Assembly (NCBI GenBank): GCA_012797575.1
Contig: JAAZOW010000317.1
Coordinates: 1 to 12,218, forward strand
Length of the DNA stretch: 12,218 nt
DNA from: Methanomicrobiales archaeon
GTDB taxonomy: Archaea > Halobacteriota > Methanomicrobia > Methanomicrobiales > Methanoculleaceae
Direction: 5' to 3'
Both the position numbers and the translations under genes were made by a program. The notes beneath the pieces are model-generated. The model saw only the letters and a list, made by a program, of their open reading frames with translations, was not told the origin of the DNA and made no database searches. Below, one piece after another: positions 1 through 6,166 of this stretch. Position 1 is the stretch's first letter; every line of letters starts with the position of its first letter.

Positions 1-2
1 AG

Positions 3-92
3 AGCACGTTTGAGGTCCTCAAAAAAGGGTTACACTGCCTCTACTGCGACTGGCTGATCAAGGGGGACGATATAGCGAACTACATCATCTGA
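3..92 (+). CDS. C-terminal end of an unidentified protein (5' part outside window)
   Basis: One frame is open from the window edge to a TGA at 90-92 and encodes about 29 residues. It contains a short Cys motif (HCLYC, codons at 33-47) followed by DWLIKGDDIANYII at the C terminus. The CxxC pair could be half of a metal site, but too little is visible to name a family. The stop codon region overlaps the end of the convergent coaD gene by 8 bases, a tight tail-to-tail arrangement that supports a real gene end. Codon use is GC-rich at third positions, like the neighbours. Confidence is limited because only the tail is present. Confidence 0.5.
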   Translation, partial: STFEVLKKGLHCLYCDWLIKGDDIANYII

Positions 93-543
93 TCAGGCGC
101 CCATGCCGATCGATCTCACCTCGGTAGACCCGGGTGCTTGAGATCCTTCGACCATCTTCAGCGAGGACGCATGAGATCTCATGGAGATCCACCCGTCTCC
201 TCCCACGCTGCCGCCGGAGTTCGTTGATCTCCAGGGCAACCGGGAAGGTCTCCTCCGAGACGACGAGTATATCGAAGTCGGCGTCGAGTGAGCTGCCGTA
301 ACGGTCGGAGAGCGGTTCAACCTTCCATTCTGCCGTGTAGCCGTGCTTCTCGATGAAAGACGCAACATTTTTCAGCCGCTCCTGGTAGGACCGGACGGGG
401 TGCACCTTTGCACCGGCGAACTCATCGGTCGTCAGCCCGATGATCACCTCACCGTCAGGCCCTGCCAGCTCAAAAGAGCGGGCAAGGAGCTTCTTGTGGC
501 CGGCGTGCAGGGGATCGAATGTCCCCCCGACCATTACCTTCAT
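85..543 (-). CDS. coaD: Archaeal phosphopantetheine adenylyltransferase (PPAT, CoaD-type)
   Basis: Predicted cytosolic enzyme that transfers AMP from ATP to 4'-phosphopantetheine, giving dephospho-CoA, the penultimate step of coenzyme A synthesis. The 152-residue protein starts with the nucleotidyltransferase signature GGTFDPLHAGH (residues 7-17), whose HxGH element binds ATP phosphates. Near the C terminus is the second family motif ISSTR (about residues 134-138). The length fits the archaeal PPAT family (COG1019), which is distinct from bacterial CoaD though of the same fold. The ATG at 541-543 is the natural start because the Rossmann strand begins at residue 2. There is no clear ribosome-binding site. 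A TATA-like box about 27 bases upstream suggests a leaderless or nearly leaderless mRNA. The 3' end overlaps the upstream plus-strand gene fragment by 8 bases, and the carbonic anhydrase operon diverges from the 5' side. Confidence 0.93.
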   Translation of the reverse strand: MKVMVGGTFDPLHAGHKKLLARSFELAGPDGEVIIGLTTDEFAGAKVHPVRSYQERLKNVASFIEKHGYTAEWKVEPLSDRYGSSLDADFDILVVSEETFPVALEINELRRQRGRRRVDLHEISCVLAEDGRRISSTRVYRGEIDRHGRLIR

Positions 544-564
544 CAGAAGGCGTTTGCTGTGAAG

Positions 565-576
565 GGTTTTATGGTT
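565..576 (-). promoter_or_regulatory. Putative TATA box for coaD
   Basis: On the minus strand this reads ACCATAAAACCC. The AT-rich core is centred about 27 bases ahead of the coaD ATG, the usual archaeal distance from TATA box to transcription start. This implies transcription beginning at or just before the start codon. It is assigned by spacing and composition only. Confidence 0.4.
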
Positions 577-702
577 GATGGGTCGTGATCAGCACTGCGA
601 GGCTCCCTGCTCATCAGGGAAGGGATGTACATGTCCGCGTCATATCAGAGATCGCCGGGGTATGTGCCGTATTGTTGCCGCCGGGGGAGAGCATTTGTAT
701 CG

Positions 703-1215
703 ATGCAACAAATAGTAGATACTATGGAGAGTGGAACGGTTGTGGGAGGCCGTGTCTTCATCGCGGAGAGAGCAACAGTCATCGGCGACGTGACACTTGC
801 CGATGACGTAAACATCTGGTTCGGCGCCGTGGTCAGGGCTGATAGGGACTGGATCAGGGTGGGGACGGGATCGAATATCCAGGATAACGCCGTTGTCCAC
901 ACCACGATCGGGTTCCCGGTCAGTGTCGGGGCAGAGGTCTCCGTCGGCCATGGTGCCATTCTGCACGGTTGCACCATCCACGACCGGGTACTCGTCGGGA
1001 TGGGGGCCGTCGTTCTGAACGGCGCAGTGGTGGGAGAAGGGAGTATCATCGGTGCCGGCGCCGTGGTGACTGAGGGAAAAGCAATCCCGCCGCACTCACT
1101 GGTTCTCGGTGTTCCCGGAAGAGTGGTCGGGGAGACGACACAGGAACAGCAGGAACGTATCATTCGGAACGCACAAGAATACGTCAAGCTCGCAGGGAGG
1201 TACCGCCATGGCTGA
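703..1215 (+). CDS. Gamma-class carbonic anhydrase / hexapeptide-repeat protein
   Basis: Predicted trimeric left-handed beta-helix enzyme interconverting CO2 and bicarbonate. I chose ATG 703, giving 170 residues, because a purine-rich stretch (683-689) lies ahead of it and the hexapeptide fold begins soon after. The frame is open to an ATG at 625, but those 26 extra residues (Cys/Arg-rich) look non-native. ATG 724 is a weaker alternative without a visible RBS. Three candidate metal-binding histidines lie at residues 66 (VVHTT), 83 and 88 (VGHGAILHGC). Their spacing of 17 and 5 is like CamH/Cap-type proteins. The conserved Arg (VVRAD), the Asp after it and Gln60-Asp61-Asn62 are present. The acidic proton-shuttle loop of the Methanosarcina Cam enzyme is absent, so catalysis is likely but not certain. 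The gene heads a plus-strand operon and overlaps the HdrA-like gene by 8 bases. Confidence 0.85.
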   Translation: MQQIVDTMESGTVVGGRVFIAERATVIGDVTLADDVNIWFGAVVRADRDWIRVGTGSNIQDNAVVHTTIGFPVSVGAEVSVGHGAILHGCTIHDRVLVGMGAVVLNGAVVGEGSIIGAGAVVTEGKAIPPHSLVLGVPGRVVGETTQEQQERIIRNAQEYVKLAGRYRHG

Positions 1216-2488
1216 CGTCGTGATCATCGGAGCCGGGGTCGCCGGCATCCAGGCGGCGCTCGATCTCGCCGACCACAACATCCACGTCCACCTCATTGAA
1301 CGCGAACCGACCATCGGCGGACATATGGCCCAGCTCGATAAGACATTCCCCACAAACGACTGCTCCATGTGCATCCTCTCACCGAAGATGGTGGAGGTGG
1401 CCCGGCATCCCGATATCACCATCCACACCTGCTCTGAAGTCGAGTCGGTGAGCGGCGAGGTTGGGAGCTTCCGCGTCAGGGTGAGGAAGCACCCCCGCTA
1501 TATCATCGAGGAGGAGTGCAACGGGTGCGGAGACTGCACCCTGATCTGCCCGGTGGAAGTTTACAACCGGTTCGATGCCGGCATCGGTGTCCGGAAGGCC
1601 ATCTACAAGCCCCATGCACAGGCGGTTCCCGACATCGTGATCAAGGATCAGGAACACTGTATCGAGTGCGGTCTCTGCTACGACGTCTGCGGTAAAGAAG
1701 CGATCCTCCATGAGGATGAGGATCATGAGCGCCTCATCGATATCGAGGCAGCGAGTATCATCGTCGCGACCGGTTACGGGACGTTTGATGCCAGAAATAA
1801 GAGACAGCTCCGCTACCTCGCCGTCCCAGACGTGATCACAAGTCTTGAGTTCGAGCGGATGATCAACGCAAGCGGCCCGACAGGGGGCGAGCTGCGGCGG
1901 CTATCTGACGGCAAACCGCCCCGGAGTGTGGCCTTTATACAGTGCGTCGGATCTCGCGACATCGCCGCAGGCCGCCCGTACTGCTCGGGGGTCTGCTGCA
2001 TGTACGCCATGAAGAACGCCATGCTCATCCGGGAGAAGAACCCTGAAGTCGATGTCACAGTCTTTTACAACGACATCCGGGCATACGGTAAGGGTTACGA
2101 GGAGTACTATGAGCGGGCGGAGAACCTTGGGGTCCGATTTATCCGTGGATTCCCCGGCGAGGTCTTCGAAGGAGGCGACCACCTGATAATGGTCGCTGAG
2201 GATACCGAGACCGGCGAAGTGGAGACGTTCCACCCTGACCTCGTCGTGCTCTCGATCGGGCTTGAACCCGCCCCGGGGTCCGAGGAGATCGGTACGATGC
2301 TCGGTATCCCGCACGATAAGGCTGGTTTCTTCGATGTTGCTGACCGAAAGGTCGGCCCCGTGCTCACGGTAAAGCCCGGGATCTACGTCGCCGGGACGGC
2401 AACCGCGCCAAGGGATATACCGGACTCGGTCACCATGGGTGGGGCGGCAGCTATGCGAGCGTATCTCGACGCGCTCAGGGTGGGATGA
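1208..2488 (+). CDS. HdrA-like FAD / iron-sulfur oxidoreductase (core-only form)
   Basis: 426-residue flavoprotein related to subunit A of CoB-CoM heterodisulfide reductase, which carries the flavin that bifurcates electrons. The start is ATG 1208, preceded by GGGAGG (1196-1201). Residues 4-20 form the dinucleotide-binding GAGVAGIQAA motif. GGHMAQLDKTFPTNDCSMC (37-55) is a typical HdrA segment. Two [4Fe-4S] ferredoxin motifs follow: C104/C107/C110/C114 and C151/C154/C157/C161. QCVGSR (245-250) and CSGVCC (259-264) are also HdrA hallmarks. The C-terminal GIYVAGTATAP (391-401) is the FAD-contacting end. Canonical HdrA is about 650 residues; this one lacks the N-terminal iron-sulfur domain and C-terminal ferredoxin domain, keeping the thioredoxin-reductase-like domain with its inserted ferredoxin. 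It is therefore not the housekeeping HdrA, and its length resembles QmoA. No HdrB or HdrC lies nearby. Its partner and substrate are unknown; it is probably cytosolic, perhaps docking on the membrane. Confidence 0.88.
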   Translation: MADVVIIGAGVAGIQAALDLADHNIHVHLIEREPTIGGHMAQLDKTFPTNDCSMCILSPKMVEVARHPDITIHTCSEVESVSGEVGSFRVRVRKHPRYIIEEECNGCGDCTLICPVEVYNRFDAGIGVRKAIYKPHAQAVPDIVIKDQEHCIECGLCYDVCGKEAILHEDEDHERLIDIEAASIIVATGYGTFDARNKRQLRYLAVPDVITSLEFERMINASGPTGGELRRLSDGKPPRSVAFIQCVGSRDIAAGRPYCSGVCCMYAMKNAMLIREKNPEVDVTVFYNDIRAYGKGYEEYYERAENLGVRFIRGFPGEVFEGGDHLIMVAEDTETGEVETFHPDLVVLSIGLEPAPGSEEIGTMLGIPHDKAGFFDVADRKVGPVLTVKPGIYVAGTATAPRDIPDSVTMGGAAAMRAYLDALRVG

Positions 2489-3534
2489 ACGTGCCAGAGA
2501 AAGGAGAGCCCTACACCATAGCGTGGGAAGGAGAGACAGGGAGCATCATCTACATCGACCAGACCCTCCTCCCTGGCCGGTGCGAGGTGATGCGGTGCAC
2601 CACCGTCGATGACCTTGCCCGGGCGATCAGGAGGCTTGAGATCCGGGGAGCGCCCGCGCTCGGCATCGCAGGCGCGATGGGTGTGGCGCTCGCGGCCACG
2701 CGGAGCAGGGAGCAGGGTCTGGACCGATTCAGGGAGGAGATCCGCCGAGCCGCGGATCTCCTCAAGGGTACCCGCCCAACCGCAGTGAACCTCTCATGGG
2801 GGATCGATCGGGTGACGAGAAAAGTGATGATGGCCTCGTCGATCGAGGAGGCGAAGGTGCTTGCGGTCGCGGAAGCGGATGCCGTCGCCAGGGAGGATGA
2901 GCTGACCTGCCGGAAGCTCGGCGCATTCGGCGAAGATCTCTTCCCTGCCGACTGCACGGCACTTACCCACTGCAACGCGGGAGCACTCGCCTGTAGATGC
3001 TGGGGAACGGCGCTCGGTGTGATCAGGTCGGCGGTCGAGGCCGGGAAACATGTGCGGGTGGTCGCCTGCGAGACGAGGCCATTGAATCAGGGATCTCGGC
3101 TCACCTGCTGGGAGCTTGCGCGGGATGGGATAGACGTGACCCTCATCCCCGACTCCTCGGCAGCCTACCTGATGCGGAGGGGCGAGATCGATCTCGTCAT
3201 CGTCGGTGCGGACCGGATCACGCGCGATGCAGTCTTCAACAAGATCGGTACCTACATGCACGCAATCTCTGCCCACTACCATGAGATACCCTTCTACGTC
3301 GCGGCACCGGTCTCTACGTTCGATCTTGCCCGGGTCGAGAAGGAGATCGCCGTCGAAGAGCGGGGGCGAGATGAACTTGCCTGGTGTGGTGACCAGATGC
3401 TTACGCCTGATGGGGTAGCAGTGCATAACTACGCTTTCGATGCAACCCCCCTTGATATCGTCGATGCGATCATCACCGAGATCGGGGTGCTTCGGCCGCC
3501 GTATTCCAGATCGTTCCGGCTTGTCAGGGGGTAG
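2485..3534 (+). CDS. mtnA: S-methyl-5-thioribose-1-phosphate isomerase
   Basis: Predicted cytosolic aldose-ketose isomerase converting 5-methylthioribose 1-phosphate to the ribulose 1-phosphate form in methylthioadenosine salvage. The family is eIF2B-related and the 349-residue length is standard. Motifs visible: RGAPALGIAGAMG (54-66), LTHCNAGALA with the catalytic Cys at 163, ETRPLNQGSRLTCWEL (196-211), and VGADRI with the catalytic Asp at 243, then FNKIGTY (251-257). C163 and D243 correspond to the Cys/Asp pair of characterised MtnA enzymes. In Methanocaldococcus the homologue is known to be promiscuous, also acting on 5-deoxyribose 1-phosphate from radical-SAM by-products; that role is plausible here. 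Residues 170-173 are CRCW where the family usually has small residues and Tyr. The ATG overlaps the HdrA-like stop (ATGA), implying translational coupling. A paralogous ribose-1,5-bisphosphate isomerase is less likely, given the MtnA motifs. Confidence 0.9.
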   Translation: MNVPEKGEPYTIAWEGETGSIIYIDQTLLPGRCEVMRCTTVDDLARAIRRLEIRGAPALGIAGAMGVALAATRSREQGLDRFREEIRRAADLLKGTRPTAVNLSWGIDRVTRKVMMASSIEEAKVLAVAEADAVAREDELTCRKLGAFGEDLFPADCTALTHCNAGALACRCWGTALGVIRSAVEAGKHVRVVACETRPLNQGSRLTCWELARDGIDVTLIPDSSAAYLMRRGEIDLVIVGADRITRDAVFNKIGTYMHAISAHYHEIPFYVAAPVSTFDLARVEKEIAVEERGRDELAWCGDQMLTPDGVAVHNYAFDATPLDIVDAIITEIGVLRPPYSRSFRLVRG

Positions 3535-3545
3535 GGAGGGATACC

Positions 3546-4250
3546 ATGATGTTCCTTGAATCTGATGCCTGGGTCGCGCTGATGACCGTCATCGGGGAGA
3601 TAACGTTCTTCTTCATCCTCGGGATGGTGCTTACGGCGATCGTCCTTGCGATCATCGCTACGGCCTCGATCACCAGGGGAAAGTTCTACCTGCCAAGGAT
3701 CCTGATACCCGGCATGGTCCTCCTGGAGGGGCTCGTGAAGGCGTTTTGTAAACTCCTCGGGCTGGATGATAAGGATCTCATCACATTCTTCATAACGCTC
3801 CGCAACACCATGAACACGAAGGCTTTTGCCGAGACGGCGGTGGAACATCGAGCTATCTTTCTGCCCCACTGTCTGCGATCGGCGAATTGCCCGGCACACC
3901 TGACGCCAGAAGGCCTGAAGTGCCGGAATTGTGGGCGCTGCCCCGTCGGGGAGAATGTAAAATGGCTTGAGGAGGCCGGGTATCACGTCTTCATAATCCC
4001 GGGCTCGACGTTCATCAAGCGGATGGTCAAGAAATACCGCCCGGAAGCGATCATAGGCGTCGGTTGCCTCATGGAGGTGAAGGAGGGGATCGATATGGCC
4101 GACCGGATGGGGATCATCGCTATCGGCGTGGTGAATTTCAAGGACGGGTGTGTGGAGACGATCGCAGACTGGGTTGGGGTGAAGGATGCCGCCATGCTCG
4201 GCATCGAGGCGCCTTCATGTCCCGTAGACCTTCACGGCTCTGCCAAATAG
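3546..4250 (+). CDS. DUF116 family Cys-rich membrane protein
   Basis: 234 residues, starting at ATG 3546 behind a GGAGGG ribosome site (3535-3540); ATG 3549 is also possible. A hydrophobic helix spans about residues 14-40, with a second weakly hydrophobic stretch around 50-70, so the protein is anchored by its N terminus. The soluble part contains the family signature: LPHCLR (107-111) with C109 and C115, then LKCRNCGRC (C126, C129, C132), then single Cys at 174 (VGCLMEV), 202 (KDGCVET) and 225. Eight cysteines in a cytosolic-looking domain suggest a metal or iron-sulfur site, but the function of DUF116 is not established. It is the last gene of the operon, 11 bases after mtnA. Its final 36 bases overlap the convergent bactofilin-like gene. 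Whether it serves as a membrane partner for the HdrA-like protein is inference only. Confidence 0.85.
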   Translation: MMFLESDAWVALMTVIGEITFFFILGMVLTAIVLAIIATASITRGKFYLPRILIPGMVLLEGLVKAFCKLLGLDDKDLITFFITLRNTMNTKAFAETAVEHRAIFLPHCLRSANCPAHLTPEGLKCRNCGRCPVGENVKWLEEAGYHVFIIPGSTFIKRMVKKYRPEAIIGVGCLMEVKEGIDMADRMGIIAIGVVNFKDGCVETIADWVGVKDAAMLGIEAPSCPVDLHGSAK

Positions 4251-4625
4251 CCGGTCACTCGAGACCTTGCCGTAGACGAAGATCGTCTCCTTGCTATTCA
4301 CGTCACCAACCCTGACACCCGGCCGGAGGGTTATATTCCCTCCTGCATGGATGGAATGAAGATCTGCGTTGTCGCAGATGATGGCGGTCTCAAGAACGTT
4401 GAGTGGCCCCCTTACCCTGACATCGTGTCCTATGATGACCCTCTTTGCCTCAACGTAGCCACCAACTGTCGAGTATGGTCCAAGCTCGAGGCAGCCGGCA
4501 ACGACGATATTGCCCCAGATGTGCGTGTCCGGGGGGGCGATGAAATTCCCGTCTATCTTTACGTTTCCATCAAAAAAGGAACCCCTCGGTGCTATGTACG
4601 TGTCCCCATGCCGGTAGATTTTCAT
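4215..4625 (-). CDS. Bactofilin-like polymer-forming beta-helix protein
   Basis: 136-residue protein with short beta-strand repeats rich in Gly, Val and Ile (for example GNIVVAGCLELGP at 38-50, GGYVEAKRVIIGHDVRVRGP at 55-74, GGNITLRPGVRVGDV at 95-109). This is the pattern of a right-handed beta-helix of the bactofilin / polymer-forming cytoskeletal family (PF04519). There is no signal peptide or membrane helix, so it is probably a cytoplasmic scaffold or envelope-associated filament. The ATG at 4623-4625 has a good Shine-Dalgarno (AGGAGA, about 4631-4636) and a TATA-like element upstream. It follows the aldo/keto reductase on the same strand after about 140 bases, but seems to have its own promoter. 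Its 3' end runs 36 bases into the convergent DUF116 gene. A hexapeptide acyltransferase-like fold is the alternative; no catalytic His is evident. Confidence 0.72.
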   Translation of the reverse strand: MKIYRHGDTYIAPRGSFFDGNVKIDGNFIAPPDTHIWGNIVVAGCLELGPYSTVGGYVEAKRVIIGHDVRVRGPLNVLETAIICDNADLHSIHAGGNITLRPGVRVGDVNSKETIFVYGKVSSDRLFGRAVKVYGT

Positions 4626-4660
4626 GAAGATCTCCTGGGATAACAGCTCAGGCCCACAAC

Positions 4661-4676
4661 CTGATATAATTATCAG
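4661..4676 (-). promoter_or_regulatory. TATA-like element with a perfect 6-base inverted repeat
   Basis: CTGATA and TATCAG flank TAAT, forming a palindrome over an AT-rich core in an otherwise GC-rich gap. The centre is about 43 bases upstream of the bactofilin-like ATG. This would place transcription start near 4640 and leave a short leader containing the ribosome site. The symmetry means it could be an operator, a TATA box or both. Confidence 0.45.
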
Positions 4677-4766
4677 TATAGCCGCGAGAACGTCCGGGGA
4701 TCGCAGTCGATAGGCGCTGTGGATGGGGAGGGAGGGAATCTCTCGGATCTGGAATGACGGGGAGTG

Positions 4767-5615
4767 CTAAATAGGACCCCTGTAATATGCCAGGTCCCGA
4801 GCGTAGGGGCGGAACGCCTCGACGAGTGCTTCCACTTCATCATCAGCGAGCGGCCCTGCCCGCGCAGCCGCCGCAAGGGTCTGTACCTCCCCCGGAGTCG
4901 AGCAGCCGACTATTGCGACCGAGATCTTCTGGGCGAGAGCGTACCTGATGAGGACCTCCGGTGTCACCCCCGCATCAGTGACGATGTAGCTAGCCCCACC
5001 AAGCACCTTCATCCCGATGACGGCAACATCCTGCTCTTCTGCGACCTTTAGCGTTGTATCCAGAAATCCGCCGGATCCACCCTCAACGGGATTTATCGGC
5101 ATCATAACGGCATCTATCGGCCAATTTTCCACCGCATGCGAAAGAACATCCGGATCATGGTGCCCCGTAACACCGATATGCCGGACGATACCCATCTCCT
5201 TCGCCTCCACGAACGCCTCCAGGGCGCCGCTTGGTCCTTCGACATCTCTCAGATCAGAGAACGTCCTGACGTCGTGGATCTGCCAGAGATCCAGCGTCTC
5301 AACCCCAAGCCTCTGGAGGGTCTCCTGGAGATCCATCTCGGCATCGGCATGGAGCCGGCTCGCCGACTTGCTGGCCTGAAAGATGCCCTCCCGAAGGTCC
5401 GGCCGGCTTCGCCAGACATCACCGTAATAGCCCTCGCTCCCCGCATATCCCCTAGCTGAGTCAAAGTAGGCTATCCCCTGACCGATAGCCTCCAGGATGA
5501 CAGCCTCCGCCTCCGCATGCCGTCCATAGGTCCTAAGGACCCCCTCTCCCCCGAGCCCTACAGGGGTGACCTCCCGACCGGTCTTTCCGAACCTGCGCCC
5601 CGCGAGTGCCGCCAT
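4767..5615 (-). CDS. Aldo/keto reductase family oxidoreductase
   Basis: 282-residue TIM-barrel NAD(P)H-dependent reductase, substrate unknown. The catalytic tetrad is complete: Asp52 and Tyr57 (YFDSARGY), Lys83 (QASKSAS) and His114 (LWQIHDV). The N terminus GRRFGKTGREVTPVGLGGEGV (6-26) and the IGVTGH strand are typical of the family. KVLGGAS and AIVGCSTPGEVQ near the C terminus make up the cofactor-binding part. It lacks the C-terminal ferredoxin extension seen in some archaeal relatives, so it probably takes electrons from NAD(P)H. The ATG at 5613-5615 has only a weak GGGTGG ahead of it, but a TATA box 24-33 bases upstream fits a leaderless transcript. It stands alone or co-transcribes partly with the bactofilin-like gene downstream. 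The functional family is firm and the substrate cannot be inferred. Confidence 0.9.
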   Translation of the reverse strand: MAALAGRRFGKTGREVTPVGLGGEGVLRTYGRHAEAEAVILEAIGQGIAYFDSARGYAGSEGYYGDVWRSRPDLREGIFQASKSASRLHADAEMDLQETLQRLGVETLDLWQIHDVRTFSDLRDVEGPSGALEAFVEAKEMGIVRHIGVTGHHDPDVLSHAVENWPIDAVMMPINPVEGGSGGFLDTTLKVAEEQDVAVIGMKVLGGASYIVTDAGVTPEVLIRYALAQKISVAIVGCSTPGEVQTLAAAARAGPLADDEVEALVEAFRPYARDLAYYRGPI

Positions 5616-5638
5616 GGGCCACCCGTATCCCCGGCCGC

Positions 5639-5648
5639 ATATAAAAAT
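5639..5648 (-). promoter_or_regulatory. TATA box of the aldo/keto reductase gene
   Basis: ATTTTTATAT on the minus strand is the clearest TATA-type sequence in the window. Its centre lies about 28 bases ahead of the reductase start codon, so transcription should begin at or within a few bases of the ATG. Confidence 0.55.
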
Positions 5649-5787
5649 CTTCAGACGGGAGAGGCCATTGGCCGGGGCTCATGCATTCACCTGCCAGGTA
5701 TCCTACTATGAGTCACCGGGCTAATCATAGGTCCATAGGACAGGATCGCCCCCGTCCATTGCTACCCGAGAGCCGCACCTGCCACCC

Positions 5788-6035
5788 CATAATCCTGAAC
5801 AGAGCAATGGATCTCTGTAGCAACAAGCCCATAGCGCTGCTGCAATTGCTCATCACCTGGTCCACTGTCTCATCGTGTCCAGCCGTTCACAGATATCGCC
5901 CGATGGCGCGGGGTAGCTTGACCGCGCTAGTGCATCAGGTCACCGTATCTTCAAAGATTTCGATGCGTGAGGTGGAACGCCAACGATCACACGAAATGGC
6001 GGGAGTAGCCTGGCTTTGCGAGGTCTCCCCCTCAC
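5788..6035 (-). pseudogene. Possible decayed DUF134-like helix-turn-helix protein
   Basis: Reading the minus strand from a GTG at 6033-6035 gives RGRPRKARLLPPF (residues 2-14), then GVPPH and SLKIR, an in-frame TGA at 5940-5942, then PDALARSSY and ERLDTMRQWTR ending at TGA 5853-5855. In order, these pieces resemble the N terminus, the 'DELEALRL' segment and the helix-turn-helix of small archaeal DUF134 proteins. After a frame change, IALFRI (about 5788-5810) resembles the family's C-terminal end. Two in-frame stops and missing codons would make it non-functional. The match is by eye, moderate, and could be chance in a short low-constraint region. An alternative is plain intergenic DNA. Confidence 0.28.
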
Positions 6036-6100
6036 CCGTAGCAGACACTCTGCCCCCCTGCTCCAGGGCAGCACCACGGGTGAGTACCTATCTATGACGC

Positions 6101-6127
6101 AGAGTATCCAGAGTATCCAGAGTATCC
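6101..6127. repeat. Three perfect tandem copies of AGAGTATCC
   Basis: The 9-base unit is repeated exactly three times without spacer, about 40 bases past the 3' end of the DUF373 gene. It could be simple slippage or a small set of protein-binding sites; nothing else of the kind occurs in the window. Confidence 0.85.
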
Positions 6128-6166
6128 CCACTTTCAATATGCCAGCATCCCCCACCCCTGCCCGTG

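Larger units (their letters stand above)
5649..6166. other. Roughly 500-base gap without an intact gene
   Basis: Between the reductase promoter and the end of the DUF373 gene I find no convincing intact coding sequence. Plus-strand frame 5681-6097 is open but has no recognisable motif, an unusual Ser/Pro/His-rich composition and no ribosome site. Two items inside deserve their own entries: a possible decayed DUF134-like gene on the minus strand (5788-6035) and a three-copy 9-base tandem repeat (6101-6127). No tRNA or structured RNA was recognised. Confidence 0.5.

Noticed and set aside
625..702. 26-residue N-terminal extension of the carbonic anhydrase
   Set aside because: Its composition is unlike the family, and ATG 703 gives the usual length with a better ribosome site.
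1109..1207. 33-residue upstream extension of the HdrA-like gene
   Set aside because: It lies inside the carbonic anhydrase gene in another frame, and the dinucleotide-binding fold starts right after ATG 1208, which has a GGGAGG site.
5681..6097. 138-codon plus-strand frame in the gap before the aldo/keto reductase
   Set aside because: No motif, no ribosome site, and composition unlike real proteins of this window; the opposite strand holds a better, though weak, explanation.
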